Below, in pieces: positions 20,244 through 29,239 of a DNA stretch of 64,000 nucleotides. The notes under the pieces are model-generated. The model was not told the DNA's origin. It did not search any database and saw only the letters and a list, made by a program, of their open reading frames with translations. Source of the DNA: Parapedobacter luteus. Its GTDB lineage: Bacteria; Bacteroidota; Bacteroidia; Sphingobacteriales; Sphingobacteriaceae. Location: assembly GCF_900168055.1 (NCBI RefSeq), contig NZ_FUYS01000013.1, positions 40,193 to 104,192 of the forward strand. The letters are read 5' to 3'. A program made the position numbers and the translations under genes. How positions within the stretch are numbered: the first letter of the stretch is position 1; each line of letters opens with the position of its first letter.

Positions 20244-21410
20244 ATGAAGGATTTACTACTGGGACTCGCGATGCTGTATGCCACTCCGCAAGACCCTTCG
20301 TTTGAACAGCAATTGATCGATGACCAAGTAGCCATTGGCTATGGTATTGCTATCGGCGATGTGGACGGCGATGGCAAACCGGATATCCTGCTGGCAGACA
20401 AGAAACAGTTTGTATGGTATCGCAATGGCGATTGGAAGAAATTCGTGATGGTTGAAAACCTCACCGAGTATGACAATGTTTGTATTGCCGCCCGGGACAT
20501 CGATGGCGATGGAAAAGTGGAAGTAGCCGTTGGCGCTCAATGGAACCCAGGGGAGACATCCGATACAGCGCAGTCAGGTGCCGTGCATTACCTGATTCGC
20601 CCCGACGACCCTACCCAACTGTGGACGCCGGTAAAACTTCATCACGAGCCTACTGTGCACCGCATGCGGTGGGCCAAGGCCGCTGAAGGCAAGTACCACC
20701 TCATTGTATTGCCGCTCCATGGGAGGGGCAATAAAGACGGTGAAGGCGCAGGTGTAAACGTGATTGCCTATGAAAAACCAGAAGACCCACGGCAGGAATG
20801 GCAGCATTGGATCATCGACAATTCCATGCACCTGACGCACAACCTTGATATACATCCCGATGGCGAGCAAGAATGCGTTTATGTCGGGGGCAAAGAAGGC
20901 GTGAAAGCGTTCTCCTACAGCAAAGGCAAATGGCGGCCTCACGGAGGCAGGAAATGGGTCATCAAAGGCCATGGTTTTAGCGAAGTGCGGGTGGGCCGCA
21001 TTGACGAAAGCACACCGATGTTAGCGGGTATCAGCCCCCTGCATGGTCATGTATTGGTCGCGCATGTCCCCCGCAAAGGGATACCCAAATTACACCGGGC
21101 CGAGCGGATTACACTTGACGATGAGCTCCGCGAGGGCCACGGTCTGGTGGTGGCTGACCTTATCGGGCAAGGCAGGGATCAAGTCATCGCCGGATGGCGG
21201 AATCCCAACGATGCAGGCCATTTAGGCATCAAGTTATACATTCCCTTCAATGCGTTATGGGAAGCCTGGACCGTCAAGGCCATAGACATTGGCGATATGG
21301 CTTGTGAAGACCTCGCGGTAGCCGATCTGGATGGCGATGGCAAATTAGACCTCATCGCGTCGGGCCGGTCTACGCACAACTTGAAGATTTATTGGAACCG
21401 GAGCGAATGA
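20244..21410 (+). CDS. FG-GAP/VCBS repeat protein
   Basis: A 388-residue protein with beta-propeller repeats carrying calcium-binding loops: DVDGDGKPD (about 35-43), DIDGDGKVE (about 87-95) and DLDGDGKLD (about 362-370). These are the VCBS/FG-GAP signature shared with integrin alpha chains. The N-terminus MKDLLLGLAMLYATPQ looks like a short signal without a clear cleavage site, so export is likely but not certain. It is divergent from the esterase and convergent with the phosphoesterase operon. No catalytic motif is visible; a binding role is inferred. Confidence 0.7.
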   Translation: MKDLLLGLAMLYATPQDPSFEQQLIDDQVAIGYGIAIGDVDGDGKPDILLADKKQFVWYRNGDWKKFVMVENLTEYDNVCIAARDIDGDGKVEVAVGAQWNPGETSDTAQSGAVHYLIRPDDPTQLWTPVKLHHEPTVHRMRWAKAAEGKYHLIVLPLHGRGNKDGEGAGVNVIAYEKPEDPRQEWQHWIIDNSMHLTHNLDIHPDGEQECVYVGGKEGVKAFSYSKGKWRPHGGRKWVIKGHGFSEVRVGRIDESTPMLAGISPLHGHVLVAHVPRKGIPKLHRAERITLDDELREGHGLVVADLIGQGRDQVIAGWRNPNDAGHLGIKLYIPFNALWEAWTVKAIDIGDMACEDLAVADLDGDGKLDLIASGRSTHNLKIYWNRSE

Positions 21411-21420
21411 TTTTCGGCAA

Positions 21421-22695
21421 CTATGCGCGCCGTGACGGTTGCTCGCCCTTTATCAATTCAAAAATCGTGATTTCGGGCAAGATGCCGACCCGGCCGGGAT
21501 AGCCGAGGAAGCCGAATCCGGTATTTACATATAGCTGCTGGTGCCCTTGTTTGTATAAGCCTGCCCACTCTTTATAAATGTACTGCGCCGGGCTCCATTT
21601 AAAATTGCCGGCGCGCACACCAAACTGCATCCCGTGTGTGTGGCCCGCAAACATGACATCCACGTCAGGTCTCGATAGCACTTCTGCACGCCAGTGCGAC
21701 GGATCATGCGAAAGAAGCAGCTTTACCGGAAGCTCATCCGTACCTTTTAAGGCCTCACCGAGGCGGCCGTGCTTCGGAAACCTGCCTGTGCCCCAGTTTT
21801 CCACCCCAATGATGCCGAGTTCCTCATTATCGACCCGCAGCTTGCGATGTTCATTGAGCAAAAGATCCCAGCCCATCACCTTATGCGTCTCTTTCAGGTC
21901 TTGCAGGTTTTTCGCTTTTGCGGCGGACGGCTCAGGGCCGTAGTGGTAATCCCCATAATCATGGTTGCCCAGTGTAGAATAGACACCCAAAGGAGCCTGT
22001 ACCTTCGAGAAAATATCCTGATAATCCCGCATTTCATTGGCAAGATGGTTGACCAAATCCCCCGTGAAGAAAATAACGTCCGGCTTCTCCGCGAGCAACA
22101 TCTCCACTCCCCCTTGTACCGCCGTCTTGTTGTAAAAACTACCCGAGTGAATATCAGACAGTTGGCCGATTTTTATTCCGTGGAATTCTTTCGGCAGGTT
22201 TGGCAGATAAAGCTTCTGGCGGCGGACCTTATAATCGTAAGCTCCCGATATCACGCCCCAGCCCATTGGCGCGAGCGGCACGGAGGCTACCAGAATACCT
22301 GCTTTGGTCAAAAATTCAGAACGGCTAATCCCCTTTACTGGTCTTTCCGGCAATGGGTCGGACGGCTCCACTGCTGGCACTACCGTTTTTTTCTTTGGAA
22401 TAACGAGCCGCTTCAGCCACACCCCGCCGCGGCGGATATCATCAGCCAGTAATACCAAGATGAAAATAAACTTACACATAAAGGTGAGGAAAAACATCAC
22501 CAATATGATGGAGCGGACCATCAACGGAATACTGAGATAGATGCTGATGAAAATCGCGGTCGTTAGAAATAAGCTATAGCCCCACCACAGCCTCGGAAAT
22601 AGGCGAGATTTTGCCCATCTAATCGGCGTAGCCCGTAGCGCTTTGTAGATGTAATAATCCAGCAAAAGCAGCACTATCGTATTAAAAACAATCAT
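21421..22695 (-). CDS. Membrane-anchored metallophosphoesterase (YkuE/YaeI-like)
   Basis: A 424-residue calcineurin-like phosphoesterase. The N-terminal third has three or so membrane spans (LLLLDYYIY; LTTAIFISIYLSIPLMV; ILVMFFLTFMCKFIFILVLL) and a Tat-like stretch SRSEFLTKAGILVASVPLA. The metal-binding set is complete: QLSDIHSGSF, FTGDLVNHL, LGNHDYGD, LLSHDPSHW and FAGHTHGMQ. The related YkuE/YaeI enzymes act on phosphodiesters of lipid or nucleotide type. Its ATG directly follows the hemH stop (TAGATG), so the two are translationally coupled. Confidence 0.88.
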   Translation of the reverse strand: MIVFNTIVLLLLDYYIYKALRATPIRWAKSRLFPRLWWGYSLFLTTAIFISIYLSIPLMVRSIILVMFFLTFMCKFIFILVLLADDIRRGGVWLKRLVIPKKKTVVPAVEPSDPLPERPVKGISRSEFLTKAGILVASVPLAPMGWGVISGAYDYKVRRQKLYLPNLPKEFHGIKIGQLSDIHSGSFYNKTAVQGGVEMLLAEKPDVIFFTGDLVNHLANEMRDYQDIFSKVQAPLGVYSTLGNHDYGDYHYGPEPSAAKAKNLQDLKETHKVMGWDLLLNEHRKLRVDNEELGIIGVENWGTGRFPKHGRLGEALKGTDELPVKLLLSHDPSHWRAEVLSRPDVDVMFAGHTHGMQFGVRAGNFKWSPAQYIYKEWAGLYKQGHQQLYVNTGFGFLGYPGRVGILPEITIFELIKGEQPSRRA

Positions 22696-23757
22696 CTAAA
22701 CAGTCATCTTTTCTTTTTGCAGCCATTCTGGCAGGTCGCTATAAACCAGCTTTTCGAGTACTGCAATCCATTTGGGATGGTCATTGAGGCTTTCTACCAG
22801 TTGCACCATCTCTCCTCCCAATTCCTTAAACTCAGTTGCATATTCTGTGCCAACCTCATATACCGTCTCCAGACAATCCGATACAAATGCGGGGCAAAAG
22901 ACCAGCAGCCGCTTTTTCCCTCTCGCCGCCACATCCTTCAGCACGTCGCTGGTATAAGGCTGTATCCAAGGTGTTTTACCAAGCCTGGATTGGAAACAGA
23001 CGGTATAAGCCTCGGCATTCAGGTTGAGCCGTTTCGCTATCAGCCGCGTTGTTGCATAGCATTGTGCCACATAGCAAAACTTGTTATCTTCCGTTATCTG
23101 CTCCCGGCATTTTGCCTCGTCGCATCGGTGCGTGCCGGTGCCGTCTACATGGAGGAGCTGCCTCACAGGCAACCCATGATAACTAAACAGGTAATGGTCG
23201 TACGTTTCTGGGCGATACCGCTGCGCGTTTTCCGCAAAGACATCTATCATGCCTTCATGGTCAAAAAATTGATTAACGATGGATATCGCCGGAAAAGTCG
23301 CCCAATTGCGTATTTCGTCGGTTATTTTCTCTATCACCGAGCCGGTAGTCGCTGATGCGTACTGCGGAAACAGTGGGATAATCCGGATACTGTCTACCTT
23401 CATCTGCTTCAACCGCTCCAAGGCCGATGCTATCGAAGGGTTTTGATACCGCATGGCTAGCTCCACATAGTACTCATCACCCAGGCGCTCCTGCAGTAGT
23501 TGCTGTTGCCGCATACTGTAATACAACAGCGGCGATCCGGTGTCATCATCCCAAATCTCTTTATAGAGCTTAGCCGAATTGGGGGCCCGGAAAGGAACGA
23601 TAATACCCTTCACCAACCAAGACCGTCGCCAAGCAGGGATATCAATGACCCGCCCGTCCATCAAAAACTCCGTAAGATACCGCTTCACGTCCGGCACAGA
23701 CGGACTATCCGGCGTGCCGAGATTAACCAATAAAATTCCCTTTTTCGGTTTGCTCAT
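22696..23757 (-). CDS. hemH: Ferrochelatase
   Basis: Inserts Fe2+ into protoporphyrin IX (or coproporphyrin III) in haem synthesis. The start KKGILLVNLGTPDSP is the ferrochelatase signature. YSMRQQQLL, PLFPQYASATTGS and the catalytic-His region YLFSYHGLP are present, followed by CYVAQCYATTRLI and FQSRLGKTPWIQPYT. Glu of the C-terminal LETVYEVG is also there. At 353 residues it is the usual size. It has its own TAnnTTTG element only 6 nt upstream of the ATG and leads a two-gene operon with the phosphoesterase. Confidence 0.96.
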   Translation of the reverse strand: MSKPKKGILLVNLGTPDSPSVPDVKRYLTEFLMDGRVIDIPAWRRSWLVKGIIVPFRAPNSAKLYKEIWDDDTGSPLLYYSMRQQQLLQERLGDEYYVELAMRYQNPSIASALERLKQMKVDSIRIIPLFPQYASATTGSVIEKITDEIRNWATFPAISIVNQFFDHEGMIDVFAENAQRYRPETYDHYLFSYHGLPVRQLLHVDGTGTHRCDEAKCREQITEDNKFCYVAQCYATTRLIAKRLNLNAEAYTVCFQSRLGKTPWIQPYTSDVLKDVAARGKKRLLVFCPAFVSDCLETVYEVGTEYATEFKELGGEMVQLVESLNDHPKWIAVLEKLVYSDLPEWLQKEKMTV

Positions 23758-23763
23758 CGGTTA

Positions 23764-23771
23764 CAAAGTTA
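23764..23771 (-). promoter_or_regulatory. -7 element of the hemH promoter
   Basis: Read on the minus strand the sequence is TAACTTTG, a match to TAnnTTTG, ending 6 nt before the hemH ATG. No clear TTG lies at the usual distance. The transcript would have almost no leader. Confidence 0.55.
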
Positions 23772-23828
23772 CGGAATTATCGGTTTTGGCTGGTAAGGCG
23801 GTGATAATTTGATGCTTAGATGACTTAG

Positions 23829-24677
23829 CTAATAAGTCTCCAGCACCCCTTTCACCTGTTCCATCAGCCACATCGGCGTTGAGGTGGCGCCGCAAACGCC
23901 CACCGTATCACCAGCATTAAACATGGCGGGATTGAGTTCTGCCGGATCAGAGACAAAATAACTATTCGGATTGCTTTTAAGGCAGACCTCGTACAGTACG
24001 CGTCCGTTTGACGATTTCTTGCCCGAAACAAACACCACTTTATCGTACTTCCTGGCAAAGTCTCCCAAATCATCATATCGGTTGGATACTTGCCTGCATA
24101 TCGTATCGTTAGCGTTCACCTGGTATCCCCTGTTAAGCAGTTCCTCCTTGATGGCGTAAAACTTATCAGTGCTTTTCGTCGTTTGGCTGTACAACGTAAA
24201 ACTGTCGGGCAATTCCACATTGTCCAATTCAGCGATATCCTGAAAGACAATCGCATCGCCGTTTGTCTGCCCCTGCAGCCCAATGACCTCCGCATGGCCA
24301 TGCTTTCCATAGATGAGGATTTTCTCTTGCTGGTCGTAAGAAGCCTTTACCCGGTTTTGCAGTTTGAGCACTACAGGGCACGATGCATCAATGAGGGTAA
24401 TGTTGTTTTCGAGGGCTATCCGATAGGTCTCCGGTGCCTCACCATGCGCGCGAATAAGTACTTTCTCGTTTTTCAACTCCGGTAAGCTATCGTGACCAAT
24501 GATGCGGAGCCCTTTTGCTTTGAGACGGGCCACTTCCTCATCGTTGTGGACAATATCGCCCAAACAATAGAGGTAGCCATCCTGCTCGAGTATGTCTTCC
24601 GCCATGTCAATAGCATAGACCACGCCGAAACAAAATCCAGAGTCCTTGTCGATGGTTACCTGTAAATTATAGCCCAT
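23829..24677 (-). CDS. ispH: 4-hydroxy-3-methylbut-2-enyl diphosphate reductase
   Basis: Last step of the non-mevalonate isoprenoid pathway: a [4Fe-4S] enzyme making IPP and DMAPP. The start at 24677 (MGYNLQVTIDKDSGFCFGV) is chosen because a consensus promoter lies directly upstream; the open frame extends 92 codons further but that part is not IspH-like. The three cluster Cys lie in GFCFGV, DASCPVVLK and VCGATSTP. Substrate residues include RAHGEAPE, YGKHGHAEV and SGKKSSNGR. At 282 residues it is full size. It is divergent from ndk. Confidence 0.95.
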   Translation of the reverse strand: MGYNLQVTIDKDSGFCFGVVYAIDMAEDILEQDGYLYCLGDIVHNDEEVARLKAKGLRIIGHDSLPELKNEKVLIRAHGEAPETYRIALENNITLIDASCPVVLKLQNRVKASYDQQEKILIYGKHGHAEVIGLQGQTNGDAIVFQDIAELDNVELPDSFTLYSQTTKSTDKFYAIKEELLNRGYQVNANDTICRQVSNRYDDLGDFARKYDKVVFVSGKKSSNGRVLYEVCLKSNPNSYFVSDPAELNPAMFNAGDTVGVCGATSTPMWLMEQVKGVLETY

Positions 24678-24683
24678 ACCCTG

Positions 24684-24711
24684 CAAAGGTAAATATAAAA
24701 TTTCATAGCAA
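24684..24711 (-). promoter_or_regulatory. Promoter of ispH
   Basis: On the minus strand TTG (24711-24709), a 17-bp spacer and TACCTTTG (24691-24684) fit the Bacteroidota consensus. The element ends 6 nt before the ATG at 24677, so the messenger would be nearly leaderless. Confidence 0.7.
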
Positions 24712-24783
24712 AAAGTTGCAGCACAAATCGACCACGCCGCAATCCAAATAGCTTTTTGGGCAACTCGATAGCAGGTTTGCCAT

Positions 24784-24814
24784 TTGCACGGAAACCCAAG
24801 TTTGCCTACCTTTG
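24784..24814 (+). promoter_or_regulatory. Promoter of ndk
   Basis: TTG (24784-24786), a 20-bp spacer and TACCTTTG (24807-24814) match the consensus. The ATG at 24829 is 14 nt further on. Together with the ispH promoter it fills the short divergent region. Confidence 0.7.
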
Positions 24815-24828
24815 CAAAAATTTTCTTA

Positions 24829-25254
24829 ATGGCAACGACAACTAATAAAACATTCACCATGATTAAGCCCGATGCGGTGCGCAATGGCCACGCCGGAGCT
24901 ATTTTGAACGATATCATTGCCGGGGGGTTTAAAATCGTGGCGATGAAATACATCCGGTTAAGTGAGGAAAATGCCGGCGCATTCTACGCGGTACATAAAG
25001 AGCGTCCGTTTTTTGGCGAGCTGGTCGAATTCATGACCTCCGGTCCGATTATCGCGGCTATCCTCGAAAAGGAGAATGCTGTCGAAGAATTCCGCAAGCT
25101 GATCGGTGCTACCGACCCTGCAAAGGCCGAACCGGGGACCATCCGCAATAAATACGCGAAATCGATCGAAGCAAACGCCATCCATGGCTCAGATTCCGAT
25201 GAAAACGCAGAAATTGAAGGCAATTTCTTTTTTTCTCAGTTCGAACGATTTTAA
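24829..25254 (+). CDS. ndk: Nucleoside diphosphate kinase
   Basis: Transfers the gamma phosphate of ATP to NDPs through a phospho-His intermediate. The start at 24829 ([20 protein letters not shown]) is set by the promoter just upstream; an ATG at 24784 lies inside the promoter. FTMIKPDAV is the family N-terminus, and the catalytic His is in [13 protein letters not shown], the NDK signature. [14 protein letters not shown] and [14 protein letters not shown] are also standard. The 141-residue length is full. Confidence 0.96.
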   Translation: MATTTNKTFTMIKPDAVRNGHAGAILNDIIAGGFKIVAMKYIRLSEENAGAFYAVHKERPFFGELVEFMTSGPIIAAILEKENAVEEFRKLIGATDPAKAEPGTIRNKYAKSIEANAIHGSDSDENAEIEGNFFFSQFERF

Positions 25255-25310
25255 GGCCCGGGGCTATAATCACAAAGCGGCAGCCAATTGGCAATATCAC
25301 ACATTGATTT

Positions 25311-25344
25311 CGGCTTAACGGATTTTTTAAGATCCGTTAAGCCG
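25311..25344. terminator. Perfect 13-bp inverted repeat, likely bidirectional terminator
   Basis: CGGCTTAACGGAT (25311-25323) pairs perfectly with ATCCGTTAAGCCG (25332-25344) around an 8-nt loop. It lies between the convergent genes ndk and ybeY. The rest of 25255-25534 holds only a short TGGGG/CCCCA hairpin at 25516-25530 near the ybeY end. Confidence 0.7.
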
Positions 25345-25534
25345 TCTTCCAAAGCATTCTGCTTTTATCATCACCTAATCTTCCGCGCCATCTACGACAG
25401 GGGCATCTGACAAAATTTATTTGGCTTAATACATGACCGGAAGGCACTTTGATGTGAGCCCATAAAGGCATTCGCAGCGTTTACCAACCCGGATGGCAGG
25501 AGGTATAGCGGACGCTGGGGGTTCGCCCCATGCG

Positions 25535-25960
25535 CTAAAACGCCCGCCTCGCCAGGTAGAAGTCCTCCTTTGCCGTCATCAGCGTTTTTTCAGCTTTCTT
25601 TTTGTCGCGGTAGCCACAGAGGTGCAGGATTCCATGGATGATGACACGATGCAGTTCATCCCGCTCTGTCACGCCAAATTTTGTCGCGTTTTCGTGGATG
25701 CGGTCAATACTGATGAACACATCGCCGGCAATTACCCCCTCGCGGTCACTATGGTCAAACGTCACGATATCCGTGAAGGTGTCGTGCTGAAGATATTGCC
25801 GGTTAATAGCAAGCAGGTACGCATCACTGCATATCACCACGTTGATATCCCCCACACGGAATCCCTCGGATTCGGCCGTATCCTTTATCCATATGCGCAA
25901 CGCGATCTTGTGCTTAAGTCGATAGGTAGTATCTTCAGAAAAAAAAAGGATCTGTCCCAT
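25535..25960 (-). CDS. ybeY: Endoribonuclease YbeY, rRNA maturation factor
   Basis: Metal-dependent RNase involved in 16S rRNA 3' end processing and ribosome quality control. The start at 25960 (MGQILFFSEDTTYRL) lies 21 nt after a TAnnTTTG element; the frame upstream is open but not YbeY-like. The metal motif reads HGILHLCGYRD: the first two His are kept and the third, usually in GYDH, is replaced, as is common in Bacteroidota. DIVTFDH and GDVFISIDR are the other family blocks. Length 141. Confidence 0.93.
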   Translation of the reverse strand: MGQILFFSEDTTYRLKHKIALRIWIKDTAESEGFRVGDINVVICSDAYLLAINRQYLQHDTFTDIVTFDHSDREGVIAGDVFISIDRIHENATKFGVTERDELHRVIIHGILHLCGYRDKKKAEKTLMTAKEDFYLARRAF

Positions 25961-25981
25961 GGCAAAACCTGTTATAGGTGC

Positions 25982-25989
25982 CAAAGGTA
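25982..25989 (-). promoter_or_regulatory. -7 element upstream of ybeY
   Basis: TACCTTTG on the minus strand, between the ruvX stop and the ybeY start. A good -33 TTG was not found. Confidence 0.5.
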
Positions 25990-25994
25990 GCAAG

Positions 25995-26414
25995 TTATTG
26001 CTGAAAACTCCGCTTTTCGAGGTATGATTGAAGGAGGAGTACAGCGGCAACGCTGTCAATTAACGCTTTGTCACGGCGCTTTTCCCTCCCAAGGCCGCTT
26101 TGTGCAATACTCGCCGACGCCATTTTGGATGTAAATCGCTCATCGATGGTTTCAATGGCAACGGCAGGAAACGTCCTTCTCAACAATCGGATGAAGCCCT
26201 TGACGTGCTGTGCAGATTCCGAGTCGCTACCATCCATTTGTCTGGGCATCCCCACTACAAACAACGATACCGCCTCTTTTTCCAGGTAATCTTTCACATA
26301 CGCCACCACTTCTTTTGCATGCACGGTCGTCAGCGCTGTCGCGATTAACTGCAGCGGGTCGGTAACCGCGATACCCACACGTTTTGTCCCGTAATCAAAA
26401 GCCATAATGCGCAT
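25995..26414 (-). CDS. ruvX: Putative pre-16S rRNA nuclease / Holliday junction resolvase-like RuvX (YqgF)
   Basis: RNase H-fold nuclease, essential in many bacteria for 16S rRNA 5' maturation. RIMAFDYGTKRVGIAVTD carries the first catalytic Asp and the family signature; the second acid is in VVGMPRQMDGSDS and the third in IDERFTSKMA. The ATG at 26414 is preferred; GTG at 26417 is the only upstream option and lies 1 nt from the promoter element. It sits upstream of ybeY, another rRNA-processing gene, in the same direction. Confidence 0.93.
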   Translation of the reverse strand: MRIMAFDYGTKRVGIAVTDPLQLIATALTTVHAKEVVAYVKDYLEKEAVSLFVVGMPRQMDGSDSESAQHVKGFIRLLRRTFPAVAIETIDERFTSKMASASIAQSGLGREKRRDKALIDSVAAVLLLQSYLEKRSFQQ

Positions 26415-26418
26415 CACG

Positions 26419-26426
26419 CAAAGATA
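26419..26426 (-). promoter_or_regulatory. -7 element of the ruvX promoter
   Basis: TATCTTTG on the minus strand ends 4 nt before the ATG at 26414, which again implies a leader of only a few nucleotides or none. Confidence 0.55.
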
Positions 26427-26465
26427 GGCTATTTATCCATGTGACTACCTGCTATCGGGCACCTT

Positions 26466-26666
26466 TTAGAAAATATAAAGGAAATAGATAACAGCCATAA
26501 TCGTTATGGCGATAATCACGGCTATCCAAATGGTCTTGCTTGCCGGTCGATCATTCGGCTCTTTAATAGCCTCAGGCGACGGAGCAGGGTCCTCCTGATG
26601 TGCAGCATAGTTATCCTCCGCCTGGAGGTTCCCTTTGCTATCGGTTCGATGACTATTCGTTTCCAT
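26466..26666 (-). CDS. Small C-terminally anchored membrane protein
   Basis: A 66-residue protein with a polar, acidic and proline-containing N-terminal half (NYAAHQEDPAPSPEA) and one C-terminal membrane span of about 21 residues (TIWIAVIIAITIMAVIYFLY). The start at 26666 is chosen over 26672. It has no recognised family. The clean topology supports a real gene, but small size keeps confidence moderate. Confidence 0.55.
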   Translation of the reverse strand: METNSHRTDSKGNLQAEDNYAAHQEDPAPSPEAIKEPNDRPASKTIWIAVIIAITIMAVIYFLYIF

Positions 26667-26793
26667 ACACAAAATCGTTGGTTCTTCAAATAGTCAACAA
26701 AACTGTATAGGGATTGTTTGGGCATTCAAATCACAATCTCATTTCCCGAATACCAAATCTTTTCCTTATCATTGCACGTAATATTATTCGGAC

Positions 26794-27918
26794 ATGAGAT
26801 TTATTGTTTCTACTTCAATATTATTAAAACAGTTACAGGCCATCAGCGGAGCCTCAAGTAGCAGTACCGTACTTCCAATCTTGGAAAATTTCCTGTTTGA
26901 AATTAAAGACAATGTACTTACTATATCCGCTACGGATCTGCAGACCAGCATGGTCACTTCCCTTCCCATTGAAGCCAAGGAAGAAGGCCGTGTTGCCATG
27001 CCGTCCAAAATATTGATTGAAACACTAAAAACCCTGCCGGATCAACCGGTGGCGTTCTCCGTAGATACGCAGACGTTAGCCATTGAAATCAGTGCCGGCG
27101 ACGGCAAATACAAGCTCAGCGGCGAAAACGCAGACGATTTTCCAAAAATCCCGGTTGTAGACAATGCCTCTTCCGTCAATATACCGGCGTCGGTGTTGGC
27201 CGAGGCCATCAATAAGACCATCTTTGCGGTGAGCAACGATGAGTTGCGGCCGGCAATGTCGGGGGTATTGGTGCAATTGGCCGAGCAGTCGGTCACTTTT
27301 GTAGCCACGGACGCCCACAAGCTGGTCCGTTACCGCCGTACAGATATCACGTCGGCCAAGCCCACCTCGTTGATTCTACCGAAAAAGGCGCTCTCCCTAT
27401 TAAAGTCATCGCTGCCTACCGAAGACATCAGCGTCTCCGTGGAGTACAACAGTACCAACGCCTTTTTCAAGTTTGGCAGCATCCACTTGATCTGCCGCCT
27501 GATAGACGAACGTTATCCTGACTATGAAGCAGTCATTCCGCGGGTAAACCCCAATAAGCTGACGCTTGATCGCCACACGTTCCTCAATTCGTTACGCCGG
27601 GTAGTCATCTTTGCCAATAAGACCACCCATCAGGTGAGGCTCAAGATCTCGGGCAGCGAATTGAACATTTCGGCAGAAGACCTTGATTTCTCCAACGAAG
27701 CGCATGAACGGCTGAGTTGCCAGTTTGAGGGCGAAGACATGGAAATCGGCTTTAATGCGAAGTTCCTCGTCGAAATGCTCAACAACCTGGACAGCGAAGA
27801 AGTTGTCATTGAAATGAGCACGCCTAATCGCGCGGGGCTGCTGATCCCTGCCATGTCGGATGAAAGCGAAGATATCCTGATGTTGGTTATGCCCGTCATG
27901 TTGAACAATTTAGGTTAA
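26794..27918 (+). CDS. dnaN: DNA polymerase III beta subunit, sliding clamp
   Basis: Ring-shaped processivity clamp of the replicative polymerase. The 374 residues form the usual three clamp domains; recognisable blocks are [40 protein letters not shown] with KLVRYRR, and the C-terminal [20 protein letters not shown] with the final VMLNN. No dnaA or recF is near, as is common in Bacteroidota, where dnaN is not at the origin. The next gene begins 4 bp after the stop. Confidence 0.97.
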   Translation: MRFIVSTSILLKQLQAISGASSSSTVLPILENFLFEIKDNVLTISATDLQTSMVTSLPIEAKEEGRVAMPSKILIETLKTLPDQPVAFSVDTQTLAIEISAGDGKYKLSGENADDFPKIPVVDNASSVNIPASVLAEAINKTIFAVSNDELRPAMSGVLVQLAEQSVTFVATDAHKLVRYRRTDITSAKPTSLILPKKALSLLKSSLPTEDISVSVEYNSTNAFFKFGSIHLICRLIDERYPDYEAVIPRVNPNKLTLDRHTFLNSLRRVVIFANKTTHQVRLKISGSELNISAEDLDFSNEAHERLSCQFEGEDMEIGFNAKFLVEMLNNLDSEEVVIEMSTPNRAGLLIPAMSDESEDILMLVMPVMLNNLG

Positions 27919-27922
27919 TCCC

Positions 27923-28573
27923 TTGGATCTGATCACGTCCCTTATTGATTTTATCCTTCACATCGACCAGCATTTGGTTGAGATAGTCAATGATTACAAG
28001 ACGTGGACCTACCTCATTTTGTTTCTCATTATTTTCGCTGAAACAGGATTGGTCGTCACACCGTTTCTTCCCGGCGACAGCCTGCTCTTCGCCGCCGGTG
28101 CTATCATCGCCAAGCCAGAAACAGATCTCAACATCGTGCTGATGTGCATGCTGCTCATTGTGGCAGGAATTTTGGGTGACATGGTCAATTACCACATCGG
28201 CAAGTATGTGGGTCCCAAAGCGTTCAGCGGCCGGTACAAGCTACTGAAAAAAGAATACCTTGAAAAAACCCAGCACTTTTACATTAAGCATGGCGGCAAA
28301 ACCATCATCTACGCACGCTTCATTCCGATTATCCGTACGTTTGCGCCGTTCGTTGCCGGTATCGGCACGATGAGCTACGGGCGCTTCGCTTCCTACAACG
28401 TCATTGGGGCGATCCTGTGGGTTGCGTCCTTTTTGTTTCTCGGATACTTTTTCGGCGGGCTACCCGTCATTAAAGACAACTTTACGTACGTCATCTTTGC
28501 CATTATTATACTCTCCCTGCTCCCCCCGATCATCGAAATCTTCCGGGGAAGAAAAACCGGGAAAACGGCATAA
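27923..28573 (+). CDS. DedA-family membrane protein
   Basis: Integral inner-membrane protein of the DedA/SNARE-associated group, several members of which move undecaprenyl phosphate or other lipids. At least four hydrophobic segments are seen ([69 protein letters not shown]). [10 protein letters not shown] and [16 protein letters not shown] are the family signatures, the latter with the conserved Arg. Translation appears to begin with TTG at 27923, 4 bp after dnaN, since no ATG lies near. Length 216. Confidence 0.9.
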   Translation: MDLITSLIDFILHIDQHLVEIVNDYKTWTYLILFLIIFAETGLVVTPFLPGDSLLFAAGAIIAKPETDLNIVLMCMLLIVAGILGDMVNYHIGKYVGPKAFSGRYKLLKKEYLEKTQHFYIKHGGKTIIYARFIPIIRTFAPFVAGIGTMSYGRFASYNVIGAILWVASFLFLGYFFGGLPVIKDNFTYVIFAIIILSLLPPIIEIFRGRKTGKTA

Positions 28574-28603
28574 TCATTGCCTGCAGTTTGGTAAACACCC
28601 GTA

Positions 28604-29179
28604 ATGAAATCAGTCCTATTTTTCGGTATTTTCACGTTGTTTTCCTGTTTCAACACAAAAGTCCGCCCGGTTATCGATCGACAGGAGGCGAGGCAGGCTT
28701 TCGCACTGCTCAACGAAATCCGGCAGCATCCCGAGGCTTTCCGGCGTGAATTCGGTCGCCATGCACTGGCATCGGTAAGCAGCACCCCCCTGCGATGGAA
28801 TCAGACCCTTGCCCAGGTGGCCGAAGCCCGCGCCATGGATATGGCTCGGCGTGACTATTTTGACCATACCGATCCCGATGGATACGGCCCCAACCATCAT
28901 ATACACCGTGCAGGTTATTCACTGAACACCGATTGGCTGAAGCGAAAAGACGCCAACAACTTTGAGTCCATCGGCGCCAACCACGCCACGGCTATTGACG
29001 GGATAAAAGCCATGATCATCGGCAAAAACTCGCCGGGCTTCCGGCATCGCGCCCATCTGCTGGGCACGGATGAGTGGAATGCGTCCCTCCAGGACATCGG
29101 TATCGGTTTCGTGCGCGTACCCTCAGGCAGCACCTACCAATCATACCTGTGCATCATCATTGCCAAGCACGATTGGTAG
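28604..29179 (+). CDS. CAP-domain (SCP-like) lipoprotein
   Basis: A 191-residue exported protein with a lipobox-like LFSCF (Cys about 15). The CAP domain covers most of the rest: ALLNEIRQHP, PLRWNQTLAQVAEARAMDMA and RRDYFDHTDPDGYGP, which carries the conserved His/Asp, and a second His in FRHRAHLLG. Bacterial CAP proteins are usually of unknown biochemical role. It follows the DedA gene by 30 bp. Confidence 0.85.
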   Translation: MKSVLFFGIFTLFSCFNTKVRPVIDRQEARQAFALLNEIRQHPEAFRREFGRHALASVSSTPLRWNQTLAQVAEARAMDMARRDYFDHTDPDGYGPNHHIHRAGYSLNTDWLKRKDANNFESIGANHATAIDGIKAMIIGKNSPGFRHRAHLLGTDEWNASLQDIGIGFVRVPSGSTYQSYLCIIIAKHDW

Positions 29180-29228
29180 CAACAGCCCAAAAGCTGGCCT
29201 TCTATGCCCAAAGCTGGAAGCTAATTAT

Positions 29229-29236
29229 TACCTTTG
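29229..29236 (+). promoter_or_regulatory. -7 element of the yicC promoter
   Basis: TACCTTTG ends only 3 nt before the ATG at 29240. This excludes the TTG at 29234 as start and suggests a leaderless messenger. No proper -33 TTG was found. Confidence 0.55.
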
Positions 29237-29239
29237 CAT

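Noticed and set aside
24678..24953. N-terminal extension of IspH by 92 residues
   Set aside because: A consensus promoter lies inside the extension, and the family begins at MGYNLQVTIDKDSGFCFGV.
25500..25535. Possible tRNA T-arm (GGGGGTTCGCCCC)
   Set aside because: The loop is only 4-5 nt and no acceptor, D or anticodon arm is found around it.
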